Shown: one piece after another, positions 27,307-36,095 of the stretch
Position numbering within the stretch: the first letter of the stretch is position 1
How the letters are laid out: the number at the start of each line of letters is the position of its first letter
Source: Promethearchaeota archaeon
GTDB taxonomy: Archaea > Asgardarchaeota > Lokiarchaeia > Sigyniarchaeales > SOKP01
Reading direction: 5' to 3'
Assembly: GCA_016839585.1 (NCBI GenBank)
Contig: JAEOTZ010000029.1
Span: forward strand, 1 to 38,275
Length of the DNA: 38,275 bases
Program-made: the position numbers and the translations under genes
The notes under the pieces: model-generated
What the model was told of the DNA's origin: nothing
Database searches by the model: none
What the model saw: only the letters and a program-made list of their open reading frames with translations

Positions 27307-28218
27307 ATGGAAAATCCTTTAGTAAGTGTAATAATACCTACATTCAACCGGGCCTATTTACTAAAAAAAGCAATTTACTCCGTATTAAATCAAACCTATA
27401 AAAATTTTGAGATTATTATTGTTGATGATGGGTCCACGGATAACACAGAAGAATTAATAAGGGGTTTTGAAAATGAAAAAATAAGATATTTTAAATTAGA
27501 ACATACTGGATTACCTGCAGTAGTTAGAAATAAAGGATTTGAGGAGTGTCACGGGGAACTCATTGCTTTTTTAGATTCAGATGATTTTTGGATACCTAAT
27601 AAATTAGAACTGCAAATCAGAGCATTTAAAAATCATGAAAACATATTATTAGTCGCTTCAAGAAGAATTATACTACCTGATAAAATAACATATCATCTTA
27701 ATTATCAAAAAAGGGGTGTTGTTTCTTTTAGAGAATTGATTAGGCGAAACGTTATACCCACCTCAAGCGTCATTATTAGAAGAGAAGTTATCGAAAAAGT
27801 AGGAAAATTCGATGAAGATTATAGGCTTAGATCTGGTCAAGATTTTTCTTACTGGTTAGATATTTTATCATATCGAGATAAATCAATTCTAATTTTAAAA
27901 GCACCTTTAATAATTTTTAGAGTTCATGATAAAACTCTTACATTTGAAAGAAGGCAAGAATCAGATTTTTTCAAGGATAGTTTCTATAAACGTAAATATT
28001 TAATATTAAAATACGAAGATGTTGATAGGAATTATGTTAATTCTATTTTGAGAAAATGGGTCAAAAAGATTTTACTTGATCATAGAAAAAAATTACTACA
28101 TGAAGGAAGTCTTAATTTTAGGAAAATATTAAGAGATAATTTATTAACTCCCTATGAAAAGATTAAAATCATCATAGTCGTTTTGCTAAAGAAAATCCAA
28201 ATGAAATTTTTCAAATAG
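27307..28218 (+). CDS. Family 2 glycosyltransferase (GT-A fold)
   Basis: A 303-residue soluble GT2 enzyme of the common polysaccharide-locus type. It has PLVSVIIPTFNRAYLLKKAI at 4-23, FEIIIVDDGSTDNTEELI at 34-51, and GELIAFLDSDDFWIPNKLEL at 83-102 with the D90-S-D92 metal site. The acceptor or base region SGQDFSYWLDIL lies near 176-187. There is no clear membrane segment; the C-terminus is basic and amphipathic. It stands alone on the plus strand, 211 bases after the truncated GT-C gene, and converges with the next gene. The gap before it (27096-27306) holds nothing I recognise except a TATA-like CCTATATAGT near 27258, 40 bases before the ATG. Confidence 0.9.
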   Translation: MENPLVSVIIPTFNRAYLLKKAIYSVLNQTYKNFEIIIVDDGSTDNTEELIRGFENEKIRYFKLEHTGLPAVVRNKGFEECHGELIAFLDSDDFWIPNKLELQIRAFKNHENILLVASRRIILPDKITYHLNYQKRGVVSFRELIRRNVIPTSSVIIRREVIEKVGKFDEDYRLRSGQDFSYWLDILSYRDKSILILKAPLIIFRVHDKTLTFERRQESDFFKDSFYKRKYLILKYEDVDRNYVNSILRKWVKKILLDHRKKLLHEGSLNFRKILRDNLLTPYEKIKIIIVVLLKKIQMKFFK

Positions 28219-28263
28219 AATTTCATATGTAAGAAGTATGAATCTTCTGGATGATACTTATTA

Positions 28264-29409
28264 TTACTTAAAAGTTAGAAAATCGTAAAAACGTTCACAA
28301 AAAGCTTTCTTTCCTTCCTTTGTCCATAATCTTTTATATGTATCTTGTCCATTTTTAGCTAATTCATAAAGAAGTGTTTTATCTGCCAAGATTTCATTAA
28401 ACTCATCGTCCCAATTCTCAATTTTCCAAGATATTGGTATATATGTTGCTTGTTTTTTATATAAATTTGGCCAAGTTTCTACATGATCCATATCAGGCTT
28501 TATCAATGCCGCACCTGCTATAAAAGCTTCAAAATCTCGAAAACAGATTTCTCCCCATCCAAAAGGACTACAAATTGACTTAGATTTTCTTAAATTTATT
28601 AAATAATCCTTTTTAGGCAATTTTCCTATAGATATCTTCTGGTTAGACTTATACTTTTCTTTTAAAAACTTCAAGAGAGCATGTCGCTGAAAATAATATT
28701 TTGGTTTAGTAATTTTATAAGAGAAATTTGCAGATAAAAGTATTTTTCGGTTTATACTTGGCTTACAAAAATTCATTTCATTTTTTCTTGTAAAACCATA
28801 TAAAAATCTATCAAGAATATTAGTAAAACGATAATCTGTTAATGCAAGGTTCCATGATAGGCTGACTTTATGATTATATTTTGGATCAAGAGGAGTATAA
28901 TTTAAAAATTCATTTTTTTTATTGTATAATTTGTCTAAATTATATTCTTTATTATAAAAGTTAATATAGATTCTGCTTTCTTTTTTAAAAGAATTTTTTG
29001 TATAGAAAGTACGGTCTTTAAGAATAGACCTTTTTAAATATCGATCAACATAAGGTAATACTTCAAATCGAGTGGTTCCTGTACTGGCAGTGTTATCAAA
29101 CCATATTAAATAATCAGTTTTTTTCTTTAACACTTTAAGAGTTGATAATAATTCTTCCTTATTTCTTAATGGTACCATTGTACCAAGGAATTTACAATCA
29201 ATTCCTACTATTTTTGAAAAATTTGTTTTTTTTCTAAAAATTCTACCAAAATCATGTAAAAATCGGACATTGATGCCCATATTTTTAAGTTCCTTTTTAT
29301 AATACCATACGGGAAACCAGTAGGAATTCCACTTATAGGTAGGGAAAGAATAGTTTTGGTATTTTCGAAAAGGGGTGAGTGTAGGGATAAATATATCCAC
29401 ATTAAGCAT
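28264..29409 (-). CDS. GT-B-like glycosyltransferase-related protein of polysaccharide loci
   Basis: A 381-residue soluble protein. The strongest segment is SPFGWGEICFRDFEAFIAGA at 281-300, followed by LIKPDMDHVETWPNLY at 302-317. This motif set is known from GT-B-fold glycosyltransferase-like proteins in bacterial capsule and O-antigen loci, where the Glu-rich part sits at the donor site. TDYLIWFDNTASTGTTRFE near 98-116 lies in the N-terminal half. No GT4 start motif is present, so it belongs to a different family; an exostosin-like GT47 relation is possible. The 60-base repeat copy 2 lies just upstream of its start. Confidence 0.6.
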   Translation of the reverse strand: MLNVDIFIPTLTPFRKYQNYSFPTYKWNSYWFPVWYYKKELKNMGINVRFLHDFGRIFRKKTNFSKIVGIDCKFLGTMVPLRNKEELLSTLKVLKKKTDYLIWFDNTASTGTTRFEVLPYVDRYLKRSILKDRTFYTKNSFKKESRIYINFYNKEYNLDKLYNKKNEFLNYTPLDPKYNHKVSLSWNLALTDYRFTNILDRFLYGFTRKNEMNFCKPSINRKILLSANFSYKITKPKYYFQRHALLKFLKEKYKSNQKISIGKLPKKDYLINLRKSKSICSPFGWGEICFRDFEAFIAGAALIKPDMDHVETWPNLYKKQATYIPISWKIENWDDEFNEILADKTLLYELAKNGQDTYKRLWTKEGKKAFCERFYDFLTFK

Positions 29410-29452
29410 TTAGAAAATCCCCTGTTTAAATATTGAAATTAGAAATCCTTTG

Positions 29453-29512
29453 TTTTATTTATAATTTTCCTAATATTTCTAATTATTAATAATTTATTAC
29501 TTAAAATTGAAT
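29453..29512 (+). repeat. 60-base intergenic repeat, copy 2
   Basis: Matches copy 1 at 22183-22242 in 56 of 60 positions, in the same orientation on the plus strand. Here it lies between two minus-strand genes, so relative to gene direction it is inverted compared with copy 1. No plus-strand gene follows it. It may be a small mobile or recombination-prone element, or the leftover upstream region of a lost gene. Confidence 0.75.
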
Positions 29513-29588
29513 CAAAATAAAAAAATAAGGTATAAACTAAGTATCAATAAAGAAAAAAGATTTAAATAACTAGTCTGACAAAATCTTT

Positions 29589-31244
29589 TTATTTTCTTCT
29601 TGTAAGTTTCTTTAAAACATTTAAAGTTTTAAGCATAATTCTATTTAAGAATTTATCCTTACTTAATAAAGACTCAAAATATTCAATATCAGGTGATTTT
29701 ACAATTCCAAAAGCTAGATTCATTAATATAAAGAGTGCAAAGAATACTATAATAGAAAAGAAGTCAAGATTTATGAAGAATGTTAACCCTAAACCATCTA
29801 AAATTGTCCTGCTGATTTCCTTTAGTATTAAATTCCCCAAAATTACCGTAATAACTAAAGGGATAAAAAAAGTTAAGTATTGCAATATAATCCTTTTAAT
29901 ATTTATTTTAATATTTCCAATTTTGTAAATTGAGTAAACTTGTATTATTAATGATATTATATTTCCGATTATTAAACCAAAGATTATTGCACCCTCAATC
30001 CCGCCATAGATTAAACCGATAAAAAACAATGGTATAGAATACGTCGTATAGAGCATATTTAATAGAAATGACATTTTTACTTTATTCTGGGCGTTTAAAA
30101 GCGATAGGACAAAGATTTTGAATATTTGAAAAATTGCCGCAAGAACAAATAATTTAAGAATATTTGAAAAAATTATACGAGATTCGAGAAAAACAAAATC
30201 TAAGAAAAAGTCTACACTAAAAAATAGAATTCCAGATAAAATTAATAATAAGAATAATGTAATCCTATTCGCAATCTTAAAAATTTTAACAAGTTGGTAA
30301 TAATCCTTTTTTGTACTCAAACTTGTAAAAGAAGTCATTAAAGGAAAATAAAAAGATCCTACTGACACTTGCCCGATATTACTGTAATTTAAGGCGATAT
30401 TAAATCCAGTAACTGCTCCTGCCGATTCAAAGAATCCAATACTTTGTAGTTGTACTTCTCTCCAACCCTTTGCAATAAGATTAGAAAAAGTTGAATAACC
30501 ACCATATTTCACACTTTTCAAAATATCTTTTTTAAATGGTTCTATCTCATTCCCTACCGGCTTAATTCTAATTACTTTTATCAAAACATATAAAAACTTT
30601 AAAATAAATGGAATTAAGGAAGAAATCATGACAATCAAGGCTATAGTACCAATATTAATATTAATATCAAAAATATAGTAAATTAATAAAGGGCAAATAT
30701 GAAAAGCATTTTTTATGAGCAATATTAGAAAAAGAAAATTAAATTTACTAAAACCTCTATTTATAGCATCTAAAAGAGAGCCTAAACTATTGAAAAAAAT
30801 AGTTGGAGATAAGATAAATAAAATAGATACATTATCTTCCAAATTAATTGCAAATAAATCTTCAAAAATAGTGAAAAAAACGATGCTTATTAGAAGAATA
30901 ATTATTATAAATAATGATTTTATAATTAGTGTATTTTTAATTAATGCCTTGATTTTTTTTTTCTCATTTAAGGCAAGATATCTTGGAATATAATAATTTA
31001 AGGCATCACTCAGTCCTGGTGGTAATAAGGTTATAATAATATCAATAATTGTTATATATGAGGTTGCTAATATTAGAAAGTCCCAAGTTCTATTTGAAAT
31101 TAATCGTGCTAAAATAAAAGAATATATTAATGTGAAAAAAAAGGATCCATAATTTATTAAATAAGAGTAAAATGTATTTGTAGCTAATCTTTTGTACTCT
31201 TTATTATTTTTTAATTGATTATTTTCATGGTTATTATTTACCAT
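29589..31244 (-). CDS. Polysaccharide flippase of the MOP superfamily (Wzx-like), long form
   Basis: A 551-residue membrane protein with about 14 helices. The first part, LATNTFYSYLINYGSFFFTL followed by LARLISNRTWDFLILA, matches the start of Wzx-like flippases: a first helix, then a short loop with an Arg and aromatic residues. After the polar first 20 residues and before a basic tail (KLTRRK) the protein is almost wholly hydrophobic. It would export lipid-linked glycan units. It shares only general layout with the flippase at 3707-5029, so the two probably carry different substrates. It is divergent from the alkaline-phosphatase-like gene and thus marks the right border of the glycan gene block. 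Confidence 0.87.
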   Translation of the reverse strand: MVNNNHENNQLKNNKEYKRLATNTFYSYLINYGSFFFTLIYSFILARLISNRTWDFLILATSYITIIDIIITLLPPGLSDALNYYIPRYLALNEKKKIKALIKNTLIIKSLFIIIILLISIVFFTIFEDLFAINLEDNVSILFILSPTIFFNSLGSLLDAINRGFSKFNFLFLILLIKNAFHICPLLIYYIFDININIGTIALIVMISSLIPFILKFLYVLIKVIRIKPVGNEIEPFKKDILKSVKYGGYSTFSNLIAKGWREVQLQSIGFFESAGAVTGFNIALNYSNIGQVSVGSFYFPLMTSFTSLSTKKDYYQLVKIFKIANRITLFLLLILSGILFFSVDFFLDFVFLESRIIFSNILKLFVLAAIFQIFKIFVLSLLNAQNKVKMSFLLNMLYTTYSIPLFFIGLIYGGIEGAIIFGLIIGNIISLIIQVYSIYKIGNIKINIKRIILQYLTFFIPLVITVILGNLILKEISRTILDGLGLTFFINLDFFSIIVFFALFILMNLAFGIVKSPDIEYFESLLSKDKFLNRIMLKTLNVLKKLTRRK

Positions 31245-31552
31245 TATACAGAAAACATTTCAATGATAATATTAAATTAAAAAAAAAAATAATGAATTTC
31301 AAATTAATTTTATGATTTAAGATTATTCTTTTTGTTTAGAAATTATAAATTAATACTTTCACTATGATTTATTAGTAAAATTGTTTAAATTTTGATTAGG
31401 TTAATTTTATTCTGTCCTTTTATTGTCAAGAGATATTCATTAAATTTTTAACCTTATAAAAATTATTCCACACGCATAGCATATTTGTAGTTTTTACTAT
31501 TTCAATAAAAATGTATAGAAAGAGCATTATAAAATAGTCTGATGGTGTTCGG
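31245..31552. other. 308-base divergent intergenic region
   Basis: The gap lies between the flippase and the alkaline-phosphatase-like gene. It is AT-rich with no open frame of note. A GGTG at 31543-31546, six bases before the ATG at 31553, could pair with the 16S rRNA 3' end. No RNA gene or repeat is visible. Confidence 0.45.
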
Positions 31553-33058
31553 ATGAATATTTTCTGGATTGTGACCGATTCGATATGTAGCTATGAAAGA
31601 TCTGATCTGCATAGTTTACTTCCAATCTACAAAAAATTAAAAAAAAATAAAGAAGGTTTCTTTTTTAAAGACGCATTATCTCAGTTCACATCAACAAATT
31701 TATCTATTTTTTCATTTTTAACAGGTAGATTTCCTTATTATATATTTCCTGATTATTACCCTTCAATCAAATTTCTTCCAAGTTATAAATATAAAAATAA
31801 TATCATCCCATTGAAGAAAAAAAATTATAAGATTCAAGCAATTATGCACTCGAAAGAAGCAGTCGATGTTTTTAAGGATATTCTTAATCCATATTATGTG
31901 AATAATATGTATCATGGAGATCATTTGTTAGATAGTAAAGAAGTTTACCATTTTTTAGCTGAAAAAATTAATGAACTCGATATAAATGAGAACAATTTCA
32001 TATATGTACATTTCAGACCAACTGATCCTGAAACAAATTCATACATGAATAAAATAGTTTATTTATTAAAGGAGATGGGTTTTTGGGAAAAATCCATCAT
32101 TATTATTAATTCTGATCATGGTTATTATGATAAGTCAATTTATAAAAAGATAAATTTAATACATTTTAATGATATTCACCAAACCTCATTATTATCAGCT
32201 TTATTTATAAAATTACCCCCCAATTTAACATCTAAAATCCCAAGAACTATTAAAAAAAGAGTTTATTTAATGGATATTATGGAAACAGTTCTTGATTATC
32301 TTAATATTAAAGCAGATCATGAGAGAGAATCAATTTCTTTTAAAGAATTAATAGAAAAAGATATAGATATTAATAAAAACAGAAAAATTAGAGGAGATTG
32401 TTATTTAATGTTTCAACCAATTAAAAAAACCACGATAATCAAAGATAATTGGAAGCTTTTTAATAATAACGGAAAATTTGCCTTGTATAATCTTAATGAA
32501 GATAATCTAGAAAAAAAAGATGTAAAAAAAAAATATCCTAAGATTTATACCGAACTGTATCAATTTTATTTGGAGACAGAATTGAAAGCTTATAAAATAT
32601 TTAAATCAACCCTAAATACACTTTATAATCATAATAATTTGACTTTACTAGAATATGAGAATATTTTAGTTCCTCATCAATTTCCTCCACAACTAGCAAA
32701 TTATTTAAAAGAAAAGTTAAAGATAAAGAATAAAATAGTGAAACCATCTGAAATCGGTATCTCAAATTCAATCAAAAATCAAAGCTTGATTACAATTCTA
32801 TTTTTTAATAGATTAACTGGTTATAGATTAAAAAAACTGCAAAGAAAATACAGAAAATATACAAAAAAATTCATAATTTTAGATACAGCATTATCTGATG
32901 TATCAGATCAAATAAATAATACTGGTTATATGAAATTTGTTATTAGATCATTAATTACCCGAAAAAAACAGTTGTTTCAAAGATGGAAAGAGATACTAGT
33001 ATGGACTTTATATTTTCCACTTTATTTCAATAAATTTATGAAAAAATACTATAATTAA
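31553..33058 (+). CDS. Alkaline-phosphatase/sulfatase-superfamily protein with extra C-terminal domain
   Basis: A 501-residue protein without a signal peptide: the first strand MNIFWIVTDSICSYE begins at residue 1 and ends in the metal-binding D9. The nucleophile region is FTSTNLSIFSFLTGRFP at 45-61, the SxLTG pattern of the superfamily, with Thr46 or a nearby Ser/Thr as nucleophile. Metal ligands continue with NSDHGYY (D188, H189) and H209 in FNDIHQTSLLSALF. Members are phosphatases, sulfatases or phospho-group transferases. Residues about 340-501 form a second, Lys-rich domain that I do not recognise. It lies 181 bases upstream of the phosphonate operon on the same strand, so a role in handling a phospho- or phosphono-ester is attractive but unproven. 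Confidence 0.72.
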   Translation: MNIFWIVTDSICSYERSDLHSLLPIYKKLKKNKEGFFFKDALSQFTSTNLSIFSFLTGRFPYYIFPDYYPSIKFLPSYKYKNNIIPLKKKNYKIQAIMHSKEAVDVFKDILNPYYVNNMYHGDHLLDSKEVYHFLAEKINELDINENNFIYVHFRPTDPETNSYMNKIVYLLKEMGFWEKSIIIINSDHGYYDKSIYKKINLIHFNDIHQTSLLSALFIKLPPNLTSKIPRTIKKRVYLMDIMETVLDYLNIKADHERESISFKELIEKDIDINKNRKIRGDCYLMFQPIKKTTIIKDNWKLFNNNGKFALYNLNEDNLEKKDVKKKYPKIYTELYQFYLETELKAYKIFKSTLNTLYNHNNLTLLEYENILVPHQFPPQLANYLKEKLKIKNKIVKPSEIGISNSIKNQSLITILFFNRLTGYRLKKLQRKYRKYTKKFIILDTALSDVSDQINNTGYMKFVIRSLITRKKQLFQRWKEILVWTLYFPLYFNKFMKKYYN

Positions 33059-33204
33059 TTTAATATTTTATTCAAGAGAATATGTTTAAGAATAGAAATT
33101 TTTAATGCCTTAATCGAAATAATTTAAAGATTGAAAGAAGTAATCCTATTAAATCCCGTTGATATAAATTCAAATAAACTCATCATTAAGAAATCCAAAA
33201 AAAA

Positions 33205-33217
33205 TTTAATATTTAAA
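33205..33217 (+). promoter_or_regulatory. Possible TATA box of the phosphonate operon
   Basis: TTTAATATTTAAA lies 23 to 35 bases before the ATG at 33240, at the right distance for an archaeal promoter with a very short leader. The string is only moderately TATA-like and the background is AT-rich. Confidence 0.25.
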
Positions 33218-33239
33218 GCACTTATTTTTAATAGATCTT

Positions 33240-34931
33240 ATGAGCTTAAAAAATCGAATTTCACCTGAAGATAGAAGGAAATCCTTAAAAAATTTACTTA
33301 AAGAAAAAGATTTTATAAGAGCTATTGAAGCTCATAATGGTTTAAGTGCAATAATTGCTAATGATATTAAAGAAAAAGTAAGAAACGAAATTATTGAATT
33401 TGATGCCATTTGGGAAAGTAGTTTAACGGATAGTGCCACAAAGGGCTATCCAGATGCTGAAATAATAGGACCAGAATCTAGATATGAAACGATACGCCAA
33501 ATTTTACATAGCTCTCATAAACCATTAATAGTAGATGGAGATACTGGCGGAGAAGCAACAAATTTTGAATATTTTGTGAAAAATTTGGAAGATTTTGGTG
33601 TTTCAATGGTTATTATTGAAGATAAAAAATTTCCAAAAAGAAATAGTTTGGAAGCGGGGGCAATACAAATCCAAGAAGATCCAGATATTTTTTCGATAAA
33701 GATTAAAAGAGGTAAAAGTGTTTTATTATCGCAGGATTTTATGATAGCAGCTAGAATAGAAAGTCTTATTTCTGGAGCAGGAATAGAAGATGCCTTATTT
33801 AGAGCTAGAAAATATTTAATGGCTGGTGCTGATGCGATAATGATCCATTCAAAGGATTCAAAACCTAATGACATTTTTAAGTTTGCTGAGGAATATAATA
33901 AGTTAAGCTCTGAATTAGGTTTTAGAAAGCCATTAATATGTGTTCCTACTACATATAATACCATTACGGAAGACCAATTAAAAGAACATGGCTTTAATAT
34001 TGTGATATATGCAAATCATCTTTTACGATCATGTCATAAAGCTATGAAAGAAACAGCCTCTTTAATTTTGAGGAGTCAAAGATGTTTTGAGGCAGAACCT
34101 ATGTGCAGTTCTGTTAATACTATTTTTAAAGATGTAGGTTTTCTTGAAGTAAAAGAAAAAGATATGAAATATTCTAAAGGAAAAACACGTGTAATCATAC
34201 CCGCAGCAGGTAAAGAACCAATTTTCAAAATTCCTAAATCAATGATAAAAATTAATGGAAAACCAATTCTTCAAAGACAAATAGAAACTTTAAATAGCTG
34301 CGGTATTTATAACATTACTGTTGTTAGGGGATTTAAAAAAGAACTTATTGATATTCCAGGAGTTAAATATATTGATAATGAGTATTATGAAGATTATGGA
34401 TTATTATATTCTTTATTTAGAGCAGAAAGTGAAATGGAAGGGGGATTTATCTATATAAATTCAGATATATTGTTTGATAGACATATCATAAATTCTCTTT
34501 TAGAATCTAAAAAGGATATTGTTTTGGTTGTTGATAATTCTTATGCTTACCATAAACATGAGATTGACAAAAGATTAGATCTAGTTATGACATTGAATAA
34601 GCCATCTGACCAAAGGAGATTATTATATTCTCGAGATAATGAAGTAATAAGAATTGGTAAGAATATAGATAAAAGTATGGCAGACTATGAATACATAGGG
34701 ATTGCTTATTTTTCTGAATATGGTATTGATATAGTAAAAAAAATATTTCATGATTGTAGTTCTAATAATAGAGGATGTTTTCATGCTGTTTCTATTGAGA
34801 AAGCTACTTTTAATGATTTTATTCAAGAAATAATTGATCGTGGTTTTAAGGTTCATAATCTAGAGATACATAAAGGATGGATAGAGATTCATAATAAAAA
34901 AGATCTTGAACTGGCTGAAAAGCTAATTTAA
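33240..34931 (+). CDS. pepM: Phosphoenolpyruvate mutase fused to a nucleotidyltransferase-like domain
   Basis: A 563-residue two-domain protein. Residues 1-300 are PEP mutase, which converts PEP to phosphonopyruvate and makes the C-P bond. The diagnostic motif EDKKFPKRNS (EDK-x5-NS) is at 127-136, with VDGDTGGEATNFEYF at 98-112 upstream. This motif separates true mutases from isocitrate-lyase relatives. Residues 316-563 resemble LicC/PntC-type cytidylyltransferases (VIIPAAGKEPIFKIPKSMIK, then YYEDYGLLYSLFRAES and YINSDILF). However, the usual GxGxR loop is missing, and where the stand-alone relative at 36092 has EIDDYEDL this one has EIHNKKDL, losing a probable metal Asp. Mutase/nucleotidyltransferase fusions are known in bacteria. 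It is the first gene of the operon, 27 bases before the next. Confidence 0.93.
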   Translation: MSLKNRISPEDRRKSLKNLLKEKDFIRAIEAHNGLSAIIANDIKEKVRNEIIEFDAIWESSLTDSATKGYPDAEIIGPESRYETIRQILHSSHKPLIVDGDTGGEATNFEYFVKNLEDFGVSMVIIEDKKFPKRNSLEAGAIQIQEDPDIFSIKIKRGKSVLLSQDFMIAARIESLISGAGIEDALFRARKYLMAGADAIMIHSKDSKPNDIFKFAEEYNKLSSELGFRKPLICVPTTYNTITEDQLKEHGFNIVIYANHLLRSCHKAMKETASLILRSQRCFEAEPMCSSVNTIFKDVGFLEVKEKDMKYSKGKTRVIIPAAGKEPIFKIPKSMIKINGKPILQRQIETLNSCGIYNITVVRGFKKELIDIPGVKYIDNEYYEDYGLLYSLFRAESEMEGGFIYINSDILFDRHIINSLLESKKDIVLVVDNSYAYHKHEIDKRLDLVMTLNKPSDQRRLLYSRDNEVIRIGKNIDKSMADYEYIGIAYFSEYGIDIVKKIFHDCSSNNRGCFHAVSIEKATFNDFIQEIIDRGFKVHNLEIHKGWIEIHNKKDLELAEKLI

Positions 34932-34958
34932 CTATTTTTCGAAAAGTGGAATAATGAA

Positions 34959-36095
34959 ATGATTGAATTTATTGAAAATGGCTCTATTAAAAATCTTAAA
35001 CGCATTTTAAAAGAAAATAACTTTGAAAATATTTTTTACATTACAGGTAATTCACCTTTAGAACAAGGTAATGTTGATAAAATCCAATTTATAATTGAGA
35101 ATGAATGTAAATTTTTTCATTTTAATGATATTGCACCTACACCAACAGTAGAAGGTATTAAAAAGGCACTAAATTTATTTAAGAAAGGTAATTATGATTT
35201 AATTTTAGCTATGGGAGGGGGGTCTGTTTTAGATATTGGTAAAAGTGTATCAATTTTTTCTACTAATAAAGGAGAAATTAAAGATTTTCTTTTAAAGAAA
35301 CTAAAAATTAAAAGAAAAGGTACTCCATTAATATTAATTCCAACTACAGCAGGAACGGGTAGTGAGGCTACTCATTTCGCCGTTATCTTTATCGAAAAAA
35401 CAAAATATTCTTTAGCAGATCCTAAAATTTTACATGCGGATTATGCAATCGTAGACCCTGAATTAACATATAGTCTCCCTAAGAGAGTTACTGCTTATAC
35501 AGGTATGGATGCATTAAGTCAGGGAATAGAATCTTATTGGAATATCAATTCTACAGATGAATCAAAAGAATATGCAAAAAAAGCAATAGAGCTTGTTATG
35601 AATAATTTATTAAAAGCTGTTCATAATCCTAATGAAGAATCTAGATACAACATGGCACTTGCCGCTAATTATGCTGGAAAAGCTATAAATATAACAAAAA
35701 CAACAGCATGTCATGCCATTTCGTATCCTATTACCTCATGTTTTAATGTACCTCATGGCCATGCAGTAGCTTTAACTTTACCTTCTATGATTGTCTTTAA
35801 TTCGAGAGTTAATGAAAATGATGTATTAGATACACGTGGAGTTGAATACGTAAAAAATATTATGAGTAAATTAGTCTCTATAATAGGTGTTTCTAGTTTT
35901 ATTGAAACAAAAGAAAAAATCAAAAATTTAATGGTAGATATTGAATTAGAAATAAAATTACAGGATTTGGGAATAAAATCTCAAGAAGATATTGAAATAA
36001 TTATAAAAAATGGTTTTAATCCTGATAGAGTTAAAAATAATCCGAGATTATTAACAGAAACTCAGTTAAGAAAGATTTTAGAAGAAATAAGATGA
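34959..36095 (+). CDS. Iron-type alcohol dehydrogenase, probable phosphonoacetaldehyde reductase
   Basis: A 378-residue group III alcohol dehydrogenase. In phosphonate pathways enzymes of this class reduce phosphonoacetaldehyde to 2-hydroxyethylphosphonate. The NAD(P) loop is AMGGGSVLDIGKS at 84-96, followed by IPTTAGTGSEATHFAV at 127-142. The metal region reads TAYTGMDALSQGIESYW at 178-194, ACHAISYPI at 250-258 and VPHGHAVALTLP at 264-275. D184, H252 and H266 or H268 are kept, but the second usual His ligand is Gln188; I recall this Gln from phosphonate-type members. Its position between PepM and phosphonopyruvate decarboxylase makes the substrate assignment strong. The stop overlaps the next start by four bases. 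Confidence 0.85.
   Translation: MIEFIENGSIKNLKRILKENNFENIFYITGNSPLEQGNVDKIQFIIENECKFFHFNDIAPTPTVEGIKKALNLFKKGNYDLILAMGGGSVLDIGKSVSIFSTNKGEIKDFLLKKLKIKRKGTPLILIPTTAGTGSEATHFAVIFIEKTKYSLADPKILHADYAIVDPELTYSLPKRVTAYTGMDALSQGIESYWNINSTDESKEYAKKAIELVMNNLLKAVHNPNEESRYNMALAANYAGKAINITKTTACHAISYPITSCFNVPHGHAVALTLPSMIVFNSRVNENDVLDTRGVEYVKNIMSKLVSIIGVSSFIETKEKIKNLMVDIELEIKLQDLGIKSQEDIEIIIKNGFNPDRVKNNPRLLTETQLRKILEEIR

Noticed and set aside
33515-33964. Open frame of 149 codons on the minus strand
   Set aside because: It is wholly antisense to the PEP mutase domain, whose motifs fix the true frame.
33240-34140. Isocitrate lyase or methylisocitrate lyase relative instead of PEP mutase
   Set aside because: The EDK-x5-NS motif is present and the KKCGH lyase motif is absent; phosphonopyruvate decarboxylase lies in the same operon.
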